A stretch of 64,000 nucleotides of DNA, taken from positions 62,001 through 126,000 of the forward strand of contig JAHBUW010000006.1 of assembly GCA_019637875.1 (NCBI GenBank), given 5' to 3'. The translations under genes were made by a program, and so were the position numbers. Below are positions 52,783 to 61,278 of this stretch, one piece after another (the stretch's first letter is position 1; every line of letters begins with the position of its first letter). The notes under the pieces were generated by a model, which made no database searches, had not been told where the DNA came from, and saw only the letters and a program-made list of their open reading frames with translations. The DNA is from Pseudobdellovibrionaceae bacterium (lineage in GTDB: Bacteria > Bdellovibrionota > Bdellovibrionia > Bdellovibrionales > Bdellovibrionaceae).

Positions 52783-54327
52783 TTAGTGCTTCGCGATCTC
52801 AAGAATTTCGGCGCCGAATCTTTCGATCTTCACCGGGCCGAAACCATTCACGCTCTCGAGTTCCTTCAAGGACTGCGGCGAGCGGCGCGCGAGTTCGCGT
52901 AGCGTCCGATCACTGAAGATGACGAACGCGGGGACATCCAACTCCGAAGCGCGTTTCTTGCGCCAGTCGCGCAGAAGTTCGAAGCGGAGCTGCTCACTCG
53001 CACTGAGCGGAAGCGCGTTCGAGTTCTCTTTCGCGGTGGATTTTTTCTTCCGCAGACGAACGCCGCCGCCAAGTCCCGTGATCTCTTCGACGGGGGGAGG
53101 CGCCATCCGGCGATTCGATCCGGGCTCGCAGGTGTCGCAGTGACCGCAACGCTGGATCCGCTCGGCATCTTGATAGTAGGTCAAAATCTCGGCGTGGCGA
53201 CATTCACCGCCGTCGATGTAGTTTACGAGCGCGTTCAAAGTGTTCCAGCGATTTTGTTTGATATCGCTGGCGGCGTCGCTGGATTGAATGAAAAAGCTTT
53301 GCAGCCCTTTGTCCTTCGGCGCGTACAAAAGCAAACAGGTCGAATCCATGCCGTCACGCCCCGCCCGCCCCATCTCTTGATAGAGGGCATCGATATTCGC
53401 CGGCATATTGAAGTGCACGACCAAACGCACGTCCGGATGATCGATTCCCATCCCGAAAGCGTTGGTGGCCACCAAAATACGGACGTCCCCGCGGTCGTAA
53501 CGTGCTTGGGTTTCGGTGCGGGCTTCGGACGAGAGCCCCGCATGGTAGAACCCGACCTCCGGAAACTCACGACCGAGCTCTTCGGCGACGGCCTCGGTCA
53601 CCTTGCGGGTGCCGCAGTAAACGAGAATGCGTCCACTTGGATTCTGCCGGAGCGCCGACTTCAGTCGGCGCATCTTATCGTCTTCGCCACCGCAGGTTTC
53701 GACCTGATAATAAAGGTTCTTACGGTAGAACCCGTGAACGTGGCGAACGGGACTTTGTAATTTCAAAGTTCGCGCGATGTCCCTTAACACCAACGGGGTC
53801 GCCGATGCGGTCAACGCCAAGACGGGAACATCCGGACGCAGATCTTTCAACAAACCGAGCGCCGCATACTCCGGGCGAAAATCATGTCCCCACTGCGAAA
53901 CGCAGTGGGCCTCGTCGATCGCGAAAAGACCGATCTGACGTTCCTTGATCCAGCTTTGGAAACCCTCTTTCGAGGTCCGCTCCGGCGAAAGGTAAAGCAC
54001 GTAGGTGCCGCCCTTTTGGATGTCGGCGAAGATCTCGCGCTTCTCGTCCGCCGTTTGCCCGGAATAAAGCGCGCCCGCCGCAATCCCCTTCCGCCGCAGA
54101 TTCGCGACCTGATCTTTCATCAGGGCGATCAGGGGTGAAATCACGATCACCAGTTGGCCAAGCGCGACCGCCGGATACTGAAAGCACAGCGACTTCCCGC
54201 CCCCCGTCGGTAGCACGGCCAGGACGTCCCGCTTCTCCAGGATGGAGCCGATGATTTCTTTCTGACCGCGCCGGAATTCGGACAGTCCAAAGTGCGAAAT
54301 GAGCAAAGATTCCTGGGGAATGATCAT
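52783..54327 (-). CDS. recQ: ATP-dependent DNA helicase RecQ lacking the winged-helix domain
   Basis: A 514-residue RecQ. Walker A PTGGGKS (residues 40-46), [38 protein letters not shown] and [10 protein letters not shown] are all present. The zinc motif ([11 protein letters not shown], then CGHCDTC) follows, and then only a charged linker before the C-terminal HRDC domain ([20 protein letters not shown]). The roughly 110-residue winged-helix part of RQC seen in E. coli RecQ is missing. The start at 54327 (ATG) is preferred over an upstream TTG. The stop lies in the loop of an 11-bp perfect hairpin (52765-52775 with 52788-52798). Confidence 0.93.
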   Translation of the reverse strand: MIIPQESLLISHFGLSEFRRGQKEIIGSILEKRDVLAVLPTGGGKSLCFQYPAVALGQLVIVISPLIALMKDQVANLRRKGIAAGALYSGQTADEKREIFADIQKGGTYVLYLSPERTSKEGFQSWIKERQIGLFAIDEAHCVSQWGHDFRPEYAALGLLKDLRPDVPVLALTASATPLVLRDIARTLKLQSPVRHVHGFYRKNLYYQVETCGGEDDKMRRLKSALRQNPSGRILVYCGTRKVTEAVAEELGREFPEVGFYHAGLSSEARTETQARYDRGDVRILVATNAFGMGIDHPDVRLVVHFNMPANIDALYQEMGRAGRDGMDSTCLLLYAPKDKGLQSFFIQSSDAASDIKQNRWNTLNALVNYIDGGECRHAEILTYYQDAERIQRCGHCDTCEPGSNRRMAPPPVEEITGLGGGVRLRKKKSTAKENSNALPLSASEQLRFELLRDWRKKRASELDVPAFVIFSDRTLRELARRSPQSLKELESVNGFGPVKIERFGAEILEIAKH

Positions 54328-54396
54328 GAGGGGCCCAGTGTGCAATACCCGGCCCCGATTGGGAAAGCGTGAACGAACGCGACGCCTTGCTTCAGC

Positions 54397-55353
54397 TTAC
54401 TTCGAGCTGACGGCTTGACCGTCAACGGCGACTCCGCGGCCGCGGGACTTCTTCGGCGTTTGGGCGGCGGATTCCGCCGCGTGCCGGTTTTTAGGCACCA
54501 GCTCAAAATAAGGTCCGATGACCGCATTCAGACGTTGCAAAGTGAGTTTCGCCTTCTCGCCCTCAAACCAGCACTCGAGCTTGCTTTGGGCCGGACCGCG
54601 GTCGTCTTTATAAGTGAAGTTCAAGGTGACTTTCGTTTTCGTGAGCTGGTCCGACTTCAAAGTCTGGATGCGCCCGCGCGCCTCCGTCTTCAAATAGTCG
54701 CTCACGTTGTCCTTCAGTTTGCCGATCCACTGCGTGCGGTGCGTGCTTAAACCCGCGCGAATGTCGGCGGGATTACGCCCCTTCATTTTTTGGACGTCCC
54801 CCCAGTATCCCCACACGTGCATCGTGATCGCCTGCTCGACGGAACTGATCGTCGAACGCGGCAGCTGCGTGTAGGGCTCGGCCAGGAAGGCCAGGCGTAG
54901 CTTTTCTTTCAGGTCTTCACGTTTAAATACGGGACCCGCGAGGTCATCAACATCCACCACTTGATCGAAGATGTTTTCCGCCGCCGGGCGCAGCTGATTC
55001 AGGAAGCCGATCATATCGAAATCCGGAGCGTCCGTTTTCACGTGCACGCTTTCGAGAGCCTGGGCGGGAAAGCTTTGCTCGCCATTCAGCTTCTTCTCGG
55101 ATTTCAAGACTTCAAAATGACATTTGTCGAAAACGGGTTTGGAGCTCATCGCCTCGAAGCTCGAAGCTTCCATATCGGCCGTCCGCGCGTCTTTCAACGC
55201 CACGCCCAGACGGCTCACGAGTAAATCACCGCGACGAATCGTTTCGCCACGCTGAACGGGAACAGAATCCTCGGCATCTACGGATTCGGCGAATGAAGTC
55301 ACGCCGGTCGAAGCGATGCTCAAGAGCGTGGCGATGAGTATCGAAACTCTCAT
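54397..55353 (-). CDS. Secreted protein of unknown function
   Basis: A 318-residue protein with signal peptide (to TSFA, about residue 22). The mature part is mixed alpha-beta with a Cys near the start (DKCHFEVL) and another late (LECWFEGEK). The C terminus is basic (KKSRGRG). No family recognised. Upstream are recQ on one side and the 3D-domain gene (divergent) on the other. Stop touches the loop of a 6-bp hairpin (54392-54397 with 54405-54410). Confidence 0.75.
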   Translation of the reverse strand: MRVSILIATLLSIASTGVTSFAESVDAEDSVPVQRGETIRRGDLLVSRLGVALKDARTADMEASSFEAMSSKPVFDKCHFEVLKSEKKLNGEQSFPAQALESVHVKTDAPDFDMIGFLNQLRPAAENIFDQVVDVDDLAGPVFKREDLKEKLRLAFLAEPYTQLPRSTISSVEQAITMHVWGYWGDVQKMKGRNPADIRAGLSTHRTQWIGKLKDNVSDYLKTEARGRIQTLKSDQLTKTKVTLNFTYKDDRGPAQSKLECWFEGEKAKLTLQRLNAVIGPYFELVPKNRHAAESAAQTPKKSRGRGVAVDGQAVSSK

Positions 55354-55509
55354 TGAATTTCCCCCGAATAAACGTCTTACCAGAATAGCTGAATCACCAT
55401 CGGTTTCCTAGATTTGCACCATTCCGAGATCGTGAATGAGACATGAAAAGCACCGCCCTTGCACTATTCCTATGTAACGGACGCGAAGTCTTTGAAAACG
55501 AGGTTTGGA

Positions 55510-56331
55510 ATGTCGAACACGTTGACAAGTTTCAGAGGTAAAAAGTCACCGACCATCTTTCGGACAGCGGTGATCACGATGTTGACGGTACTGATCACCA
55601 GTGCGTTCTCGGGCGCGAATTGGTTCGCGTATTTTAACGAGACGGAGGATCGCCTCAACGTGAGTCATGCGGACGATCAACTCACCGGAATGAGCTGCCT
55701 GACGGCGACGAATTATTTTCTACCGCGCGCGGAAGACTTCCGCTGTCGCGATCAAGATAAAATCACCGTGCGCCTTGGTGGACCGAAGTCGAAAGCCACC
55801 GCGCGGATCTGCCCTTCGGCGAAGGCCGAAGCCGTGATGCAGGGTTCACTACAAATCGTGCGCGGCGAGCAGCGCTACATTTACCGTTATAACGGTAGTT
55901 CCGAGCGGGTGAACTCGGGCTGCGCGACGACGACCGGCGCGGCGGGCGTCTGCCTGACTCCCTACATTCACGTCGCCGCGGATCCTCGCCACCATCGCAT
56001 GGGCGATATCTTGCGCATCCCGCAGCTGAAGGGCGTCCTTGTCCCCCATCCCGATGGCGGACTGATGCCCCATCCGGGATACGTGATCGTGGCCGACACC
56101 GGCGGCGCCATCAAAGGCGAAAACCGCTTCGATTTCTTCATCGGGGAAATGGCTTGGGACTCGCCCCGCAATCCTTTCGGTCCCGCGGGCTTGGCCATGA
56201 CGGACGATCGTCATTGCATTCTGGGATTCAAAAAGATCCGTGGGGATTCGTCGATGGCCGGTTACGTTCAGGCGGGCATCAATGAGCTCTTAAAGTCGCC
56301 CTCGACCCAGGAACGTTTGGCCGGCAACTAA
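55510..56331 (+). CDS. 3D-domain protein (lytic-transglycosylase-related)
   Basis: A 273-residue protein from the ATG at 55510 (GAGG seven bases upstream). One N-terminal hydrophobic segment (VITMLTVLITSAFSGANWFAYF) acts as signal or anchor. The C-terminal 3D domain is recognisable by IHVAADPRHHRMGD and VIVADTGGAIKGENRFDFFIG, with the conserved Asp residues of MltA/YabE-type proteins. It probably cuts or binds peptidoglycan. Its stop overlaps the stop of the convergent glycosyltransferase. Confidence 0.85.
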   Translation: MSNTLTSFRGKKSPTIFRTAVITMLTVLITSAFSGANWFAYFNETEDRLNVSHADDQLTGMSCLTATNYFLPRAEDFRCRDQDKITVRLGGPKSKATARICPSAKAEAVMQGSLQIVRGEQRYIYRYNGSSERVNSGCATTTGAAGVCLTPYIHVAADPRHHRMGDILRIPQLKGVLVPHPDGGLMPHPGYVIVADTGGAIKGENRFDFFIGEMAWDSPRNPFGPAGLAMTDDRHCILGFKKIRGDSSMAGYVQAGINELLKSPSTQERLAGN

Positions 56332-57446
56332 GCTTTCGTTTTCGTCCGCTCTTCTTTTTCCGTCGCCGTCAGGGTCGCGCCCGTCGACGCGGTTGCGCCG
56401 GTCGCTTCCGCCGGCGCGACTTCAACTTTCTTCTTTTCGACTTTGTCTTTCGGATCAGACTTCTTGTCGGATTTCTTCTCGCTCGCCCGCGTTTCTTTTT
56501 TGGTCTCGGGCTTTTCCGCTTCGGCCGGCTTGGCTTCCGCCGCGGGTTTCAACTTCTCGGGCACCTCGAGCGCCAGATTCGGCGGGTCCAGGGGACGCTT
56601 GAAGCTCGCCCGGTACGCTTTCCAGATCAGCGAAGCCTCTTTGGGTTTCTTCAAAAGTGTGCCCAGCCACAGCCAGAACCACTCGTTGAAGATCCCGAAC
56701 TCGAACATGATGCTCTGACCGCGATTACGCAACTTTCGCCGCGAAACCCAGAAGCGATTGCGATTGTACAAAAAACGCGTCATGAAGGGATCACGACGGC
56801 TGAATCCTTTGCGGTGGTGGATGACCTCGGTCGCTTCATCCAACTGGAGCATCTCGCCGTCCTCGCGCAGACGGATCGACAAGTCGACGTCCTCCCAAAT
56901 GCTTCCGATCGTTTCATCAAAACCGTTCACCTTTTCGAAGGCTTGCTGATGAATCCAGAACGCCGTACGCGGAACGTAAGGCTGCAAGATCGCGTTCTCG
57001 AACGAATTCCAGAAGTGATCGGCTTTGGTGCAGTAGTAATGCTTCGCCATATCGAGATCGCAAGCCCCGCCCATGGAGTTCATGACTTCGACTTTGCGTT
57101 TGTAGATCTTCACGGCCGCGAGGCACGGCTCAAACGGCGGCCCCTTCGGGAAGTGCACGAGCGTCGTATCTTGGGTCAGAAAAAGAACCCACGGCTGAAG
57201 TGAAAACGCCGCACGAATTCCCGCGTTGGCGCCCGCCGCGAAGCTCTCATTTTCATTCAAGACGACGTGGTGGAAACGTGGATAACGATGACGTAAATCG
57301 GCGACCACCGCCGGATCGCTTCCGTTATGAACGACGAAGATCTGTTTGTCGGGAAATTCGCGCGTCTTCACGGCCTGAATCGACTTGATGCAGTCGACGG
57401 TCTGTTCGATTTGATTGTAAGTCAAAATGACGATGGCAAATTTCAA
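56328..57446 (-). CDS. Family 2 glycosyltransferase with Lys/Ala/Glu-rich tail
   Basis: A GT2 (GT-A fold) of the rhamnosyl/galactofuranosyl type: KFAIVILTYNQIEQTVDCI, NESFAAGANAGIRAAF, the DTTLVHF (variant DXD) region, and IWEDVDLSIRLREDGE, which supplies the acceptor motif. The start is most likely TTG at 57446 (GGAG five bases upstream); an ATG at 57464 is the alternative. The last 75 residues (about 295-372) are low-complexity Lys/Ala/Glu/Thr-rich, unlike the family, and were perhaps acquired by repeat expansion. Product unknown, probably a surface polysaccharide. Confidence 0.85.
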   Translation of the reverse strand: MKFAIVILTYNQIEQTVDCIKSIQAVKTREFPDKQIFVVHNGSDPAVVADLRHRYPRFHHVVLNENESFAAGANAGIRAAFSLQPWVLFLTQDTTLVHFPKGPPFEPCLAAVKIYKRKVEVMNSMGGACDLDMAKHYYCTKADHFWNSFENAILQPYVPRTAFWIHQQAFEKVNGFDETIGSIWEDVDLSIRLREDGEMLQLDEATEVIHHRKGFSRRDPFMTRFLYNRNRFWVSRRKLRNRGQSIMFEFGIFNEWFWLWLGTLLKKPKEASLIWKAYRASFKRPLDPPNLALEVPEKLKPAAEAKPAEAEKPETKKETRASEKKSDKKSDPKDKVEKKKVEVAPAEATGATASTGATLTATEKEERTKTKA

Positions 57447-57594
57447 TGTGGCTCCAACTTCCATTTTCCTCAAGATGCGGTGAAAGTTGAAGGACTTCAG
57501 GTCAAGACCGGACCCCTGGACCACGGTCGGGCGATCTTATTGATTCATTGCCTGGGTTGAAGTCCAAGGCCGGTGGAAAGTCTCGCCCTTCATC

Positions 57595-58287
57595 TTGATC
57601 CTCCTGTCGCAAGTCGACGGCTTCGCGGCCACCACGACGCAAACCTTCTGCGGAAAACGCGACGGCACCGCCGGCAACGCGATGCTCGTCGATTCGCAAA
57701 ACCGCGAGGTCGTCACGCTCGCGGTCCAAGGTGACGGCGCGGGCTTGCTCGAAGAAACCGATCGCCTCATCGGCAAAAATTCGGGACGCCGGGGCGAATC
57801 CGGAACGCAAGACGGCGAACGCTACTGCGTGACCGCAGAGCTGGATGCGCGCGAGGAAGTATCCAAAATCATCAAGGCCTGGCACCAACCCAAAGCGAAG
57901 AAAGGGGACCCACGGAAAATGGAACTCGCGAAAGCCTCCGAGCTTAGAAATTGGTATTTGAAGGACGAGGCGACGCTCGCCTTCAACGATCTGGATGGGT
58001 CCGCCAAAACGACGTTCCTGTTTCAACTCCGCGACGGCTCGGCCCTCCTCGCCAGTTTCGGCTGGGGCGTGCGTCCGGGGGCGAAACCCGCCTTCGAAAA
58101 AGCGGTCTGGCTGCAGAACGGCGAAACCCAACCGATCGAAGCGCGGCTTCAGTACGATCTCGCACGCGTGAGCGGAACTTTCGTTTCTGGAAAACGGAAT
58201 CTGACAGTGGATCTGACTGAGGTGGCGCGCATCGAAGACCCGCAAGCACTCCGCGACCTGCCGCTCAAGATCGTGCACCCGAAGTAA
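57595..58287 (+). CDS. Secreted protein of unknown function, start unclear
   Basis: A protein of at least 230 residues with a short hydrophobic N terminus (ILLSQVDGFAATTT). From the TTG at 57595 the signal core is too short. The frame is open further upstream without ATG, GTG or TTG, whereas an overlapping frame from a TTG at 57557 encodes a proper basic n-region (KSKAGGKSRP) that a one-base shift would join to PFILILLSQ. A frameshift or assembly error is possible. Two Cys (TFCGKR, YCVTAEL) suggest one disulfide. No family recognised. Confidence 0.6.
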   Translation: MILLSQVDGFAATTTQTFCGKRDGTAGNAMLVDSQNREVVTLAVQGDGAGLLEETDRLIGKNSGRRGESGTQDGERYCVTAELDAREEVSKIIKAWHQPKAKKGDPRKMELAKASELRNWYLKDEATLAFNDLDGSAKTTFLFQLRDGSALLASFGWGVRPGAKPAFEKAVWLQNGETQPIEARLQYDLARVSGTFVSGKRNLTVDLTEVARIEDPQALRDLPLKIVHPK

Positions 58288-58305
58288 AGAAGCTAAGACC
58301 GCGCG

Positions 58306-58656
58306 TTAGGAAATGTGACGCCGGTTGCGGGCCAGCAGCCACGTCAATCGCACGAGGGCCACGACGATGAAGAGCTTCACCGCCGTATAGCTAACGAAGG
58401 TCAAAGCCGCCATCGTGGCGGGCGCAGTGGGAGCGGCGGCTGCAGGCGCTCCCAAAGATTGCACCCGCGCCAAAAGATCGTTCACGGCGAAGTCGGCGAC
58501 CAAACCCAGCGACAACGCGACCAGGGCGTAGAAGAAATAGTTCCGCTCGACCGCCGAGAATTCCGACCAACGTTTCAAAGCCAGATGCGCGCCCGCCGTC
58601 ACGATCAGGCTGATCAACAAAGTTCCAAGATCCATCAACGACAGATTGAGCGACAT
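58306..58656 (-). CDS. Small integral membrane protein
   Basis: A 116-residue protein with three hydrophobic segments (about residues 10-26, 40-60, 80-108) and an Ala/Pro-rich loop between the second and third (GAPAAAAPTAPAT). No family recognised. It begins three bases after the protease stop and is almost certainly co-transcribed with it. Confidence 0.7.
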   Translation of the reverse strand: MSLNLSLMDLGTLLISLIVTAGAHLALKRWSEFSAVERNYFFYALVALSLGLVADFAVNDLLARVQSLGAPAAAAPTAPATMAALTFVSYTAVKLFIVVALVRLTWLLARNRRHIS

Positions 58657-58659
58657 ACT

Positions 58660-59640
58660 TTATTCTCCACTGCGAATTTCGAGATAACGAAGGCCGTCGG
58701 TTTGAATTCCCACGGTGGCAAGCGGCCAAGCGCGGGTGATCGGGCCCGGCAAAATGCCGCGAAAGATCCCGAGGACCTCGCCTTGCGCGTTCAGTACGGG
58801 GCCACCGCTCATCCCCTCGGCGCCGTCGTTGGACATGAAAAGCGAATAGATTCCCGCGCGCGCGAAGGAGTACTTCTCGGGCGGAAGATTCTCCGCTTTA
58901 AGCACTTGATTGAATTCCGCATTCCCCATCAGCGCCCCCAGGGTCCAGCGAAAGCTCGCGCCGTCCGAGTCGGCGGCGCCCATCGAGGCGCGCGAGTCGG
59001 TTTGGCGCGGATATCCCGCGATGTAGGTGGCCTCACCCGGTTGCGCCGGGGTTTTGGCCCACGGGAGCGCGGGGCGATCCACGCGGGGGCCGAGCAAACG
59101 AACCGCATCGTCCGCGAGCACGCAGCCCGCGCTGCGGGGCCCGTCACCTTCGGTCACATGCGCGACCTCCATGCGAAAATCCGCCTCGTCGACCAGCAGC
59201 GTGCCGCGGTGGTCGTACACGCGCGCGCGGATCGTGGAAGTTTTCAGTCGCTCGCGGAAATTCACGCCTTCGATTTGCGCGCGGTACTTTTGGTGGCGGA
59301 CCCAAGCGTCCACCAGATGGCAGTTCGTCCAAAGCGCGTCCTCTTTGCGCCGGTCACGAAAGGCCGTGCCCTCGACGAAAGAAAGCGGAATCGAACAGTC
59401 CTCGAGTTTCGAGTTCACGCAGTCGGCGATCTCTTGTCGTCCCGCCGCGGTCAGCAAGGTCGCCGTGAGCAGCGCCGGGGCCTCGGCGCGTTTCACCGTC
59501 AGGTAGTAAGGAAAATAAATTTTCAGGATCGAGGCCTCGGCCCGGCGGACGGGTTCCGGAACGGCCTCACCGCCCGCAGGCTGAAACCCCGGAAGAGCGA
59601 AGGCCGGCACCGTCAGAAATAGAACGAGAAATCCCCACAT
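58660..59640 (-). CDS. Secreted trypsin-like serine protease
   Basis: The start at 59640 gives a signal peptide (WGFLVLFLTVPAFALP). A chymotrypsin-fold protease: His motif TNCHLVDAW (in place of TAAHC), a likely Asp in the central region, and GMSGGPVLNAQGEVLGIFRG with the catalytic Ser. Three Cys near residues 70-175 suggest disulfides. Probably a periplasmic or secreted V8/trypsin-type enzyme; substrates unknown. The small membrane protein downstream could be a partner. AAGG precedes the ATG by nine bases. Confidence 0.87.
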   Translation of the reverse strand: MWGFLVLFLTVPAFALPGFQPAGGEAVPEPVRRAEASILKIYFPYYLTVKRAEAPALLTATLLTAAGRQEIADCVNSKLEDCSIPLSFVEGTAFRDRRKEDALWTNCHLVDAWVRHQKYRAQIEGVNFRERLKTSTIRARVYDHRGTLLVDEADFRMEVAHVTEGDGPRSAGCVLADDAVRLLGPRVDRPALPWAKTPAQPGEATYIAGYPRQTDSRASMGAADSDGASFRWTLGALMGNAEFNQVLKAENLPPEKYSFARAGIYSLFMSNDGAEGMSGGPVLNAQGEVLGIFRGILPGPITRAWPLATVGIQTDGLRYLEIRSGE

Positions 59641-59779
59641 GATGCGCGACCTTACGCATTCCATCGCGAGCGGGCGAGACGGAAATCGGCGCGCCGACAA
59701 ATTTTCAGGGGCGGATTTGATTGCCTGCGCCGAGGTTTTTCGCTAAACCCACGGAATTACTTAAGTCATGAGCGCGACC

Positions 59780-59855
59780 GACCCCATAGTTCAACTGGAT
59801 AGAACAACGGTTTCCTAAACTGTAAATCCCCGTTCAAGTCGGGGTGGGGTCACCA
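59780..59855 (+). tRNA. tRNA-Arg (anticodon CCT)
   Basis: Acceptor stem GACCCCA with TGGGGTC; anticodon arm ACGGT-TTCCTAA-ACTGT with anticodon CCT (codon AGG); T arm CCCCG-TTCAAGT-CGGGG; discriminator A and encoded CCA at 59853-59855. 76 nt. Confidence 0.95.
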
Positions 59856-59864
59856 ACCTCACGC

Positions 59865-61082
59865 TCACGGTACGCGAAACCACAAGTCGAACAGCAAGTG
59901 CAGCCGACCGCTTTCGTCCCGCACGACGCTTTTCATCGCGGTGAGATTCCCGAATCGGTCGTACTCCATGTAGTTCGCGTCGTAGTTTAAGTCGATGAGT
60001 TCAATCCCTTTCTTCGCGAGCGGCCAGAGTTCATGAGGTTCGGCAATCGCGTTTCCATCCAAGTCGCTCCAAAGACGCAGCTTCGCGAAGACCTCATCCT
60101 GCGCCGTGATGACGCCGTCGCCGTTCGAGTCATGTTTACGGAGCGCTTCGTAGCCGTTGATCGCGAACGTTCCGTCCGGACCGTAAGTGTTGTTGCCGAA
60201 AAGCTCGTCCACCCCATTCACTTCGCCCTTTTCATTCGGCAGGGTGATGAACATAGAGCTCGTCTTTTTCAACCAACTGATCATGAGCTTCGTGTGCGGC
60301 TCGGGGACGGACCTTCGACCGGCGATATCGAACCACCGCCCGTCACGTAACGGATCCGTCAGCTCGAATGCGCGAAAATCCGCCTCTTCAGCAAACGCGA
60401 TCAGCAGGGGTGACATGCACTTGCCTTGCATGAAGAGCGGGTTGGCTTCCACCGACTTTCCATTTCCGACGTTCGCGCAAAGTGGGAGCGTGGACATATC
60501 GACACCACCGCCCGCCGTCCCGTAGTCCAGACCCCCCGTCGGATTCGACGAAGAGGGGGTCGGTACGTAGCTTTGGTAGTTCGTATACGAGTCCCCGCCC
60601 CCACCGCCACCCATCGAGGTGATCGCGCCGATCGCTCCCAAAAAGATGCCGAAAAGCGCCGCGGAGTTATGCGTATTGGGCTTTGTTGTCGTCGTGATGA
60701 TCACGGTCGGCGGCACGTACCAGTTCGGCCCTTGCGCGACGCCGTTTTCAACCGAGACTTGTCCTTGCCCCATTCCCGCGCCCACGGGAATCACGCCCGA
60801 GCCGGGGCCGAAAATGTTCGGCTCACTGATGATGATGACCGCTTCGCCGTTGGGGCCCGTGATGGGAATCGCCCCCTCTTGGTCCACGCCGTCTTCAAGC
60901 GCGCGCAGCTTTTTCGTCGCTTTATTGATGAAAATGTAGGTGCCTTGACCGCCGAAAACCGATTGATCCCGCAGCACCTGCGCCTTCGATTCCGGATCGA
61001 CAAAATTGAAACTGCGTCCACAATTCTGAAAGAAAAATGAAAGCGCCACGACGGCGAGCGCCGTACTCCGATTCGTCCCCAT
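59865..61082 (-). CDS. Lipoprotein with EF-hand-like calcium loops
   Basis: A 405-residue protein from the ATG at 61082 (GTAAGGAT upstream; the frame is open further but this start gives the lipobox FFQNC, Cys20). A Gly-rich, Ser-rich linker precedes a C-terminal domain with KHDSNGDGVITAQDEVF and WSDLDGNAIAEPHEL, tandem EF-hand-type loops as in RTX-associated and dockerin-like proteins. It probably binds calcium on the cell surface. Other parts match no family. Confidence 0.8.
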   Translation of the reverse strand: MGTNRSTALAVVALSFFFQNCGRSFNFVDPESKAQVLRDQSVFGGQGTYIFINKATKKLRALEDGVDQEGAIPITGPNGEAVIIISEPNIFGPGSGVIPVGAGMGQGQVSVENGVAQGPNWYVPPTVIITTTTKPNTHNSAALFGIFLGAIGAITSMGGGGGGDSYTNYQSYVPTPSSSNPTGGLDYGTAGGGVDMSTLPLCANVGNGKSVEANPLFMQGKCMSPLLIAFAEEADFRAFELTDPLRDGRWFDIAGRRSVPEPHTKLMISWLKKTSSMFITLPNEKGEVNGVDELFGNNTYGPDGTFAINGYEALRKHDSNGDGVITAQDEVFAKLRLWSDLDGNAIAEPHELWPLAKKGIELIDLNYDANYMEYDRFGNLTAMKSVVRDESGRLHLLFDLWFRVP

Positions 61083-61226
61083 ATCCTTACCCCCCAAAAT
61101 CCATCCCGTGGAGGAGCTCGTTGCAAGCGGCGCACCGGGCTCAGGAGGCCATGAGACATCCGCGGCAGCGCGAGCGTCTACCGGGAGCTGCGCAGATGTC
61201 GTAAAGCTGAACGCCCCACACAAAAT

Positions 61227-61253
61227 AAAAAAGGGACCCGGAGGTCCCTTTTT
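61227..61253 (-). terminator. Rho-independent terminator of the NtrC-type regulator gene
   Basis: AAGGGACC/GGTCCCTT (61231-61238 with 61243-61250) around a CGGA loop, flanked by A and T runs on both sides, so it should work in both directions. It lies 29 bases after the regulator stop. Confidence 0.9.
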
Positions 61254-61278
61254 CTTCACGATTGAATTTTTGCGACGA

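Noticed and set aside
57502-58278. Minus-strand frame opposite the secreted-protein gene at 57595
   Set aside because: Arg/Phe/Asp-rich shadow with no start signal. The + strand frame has normal composition and a signal-like N terminus.
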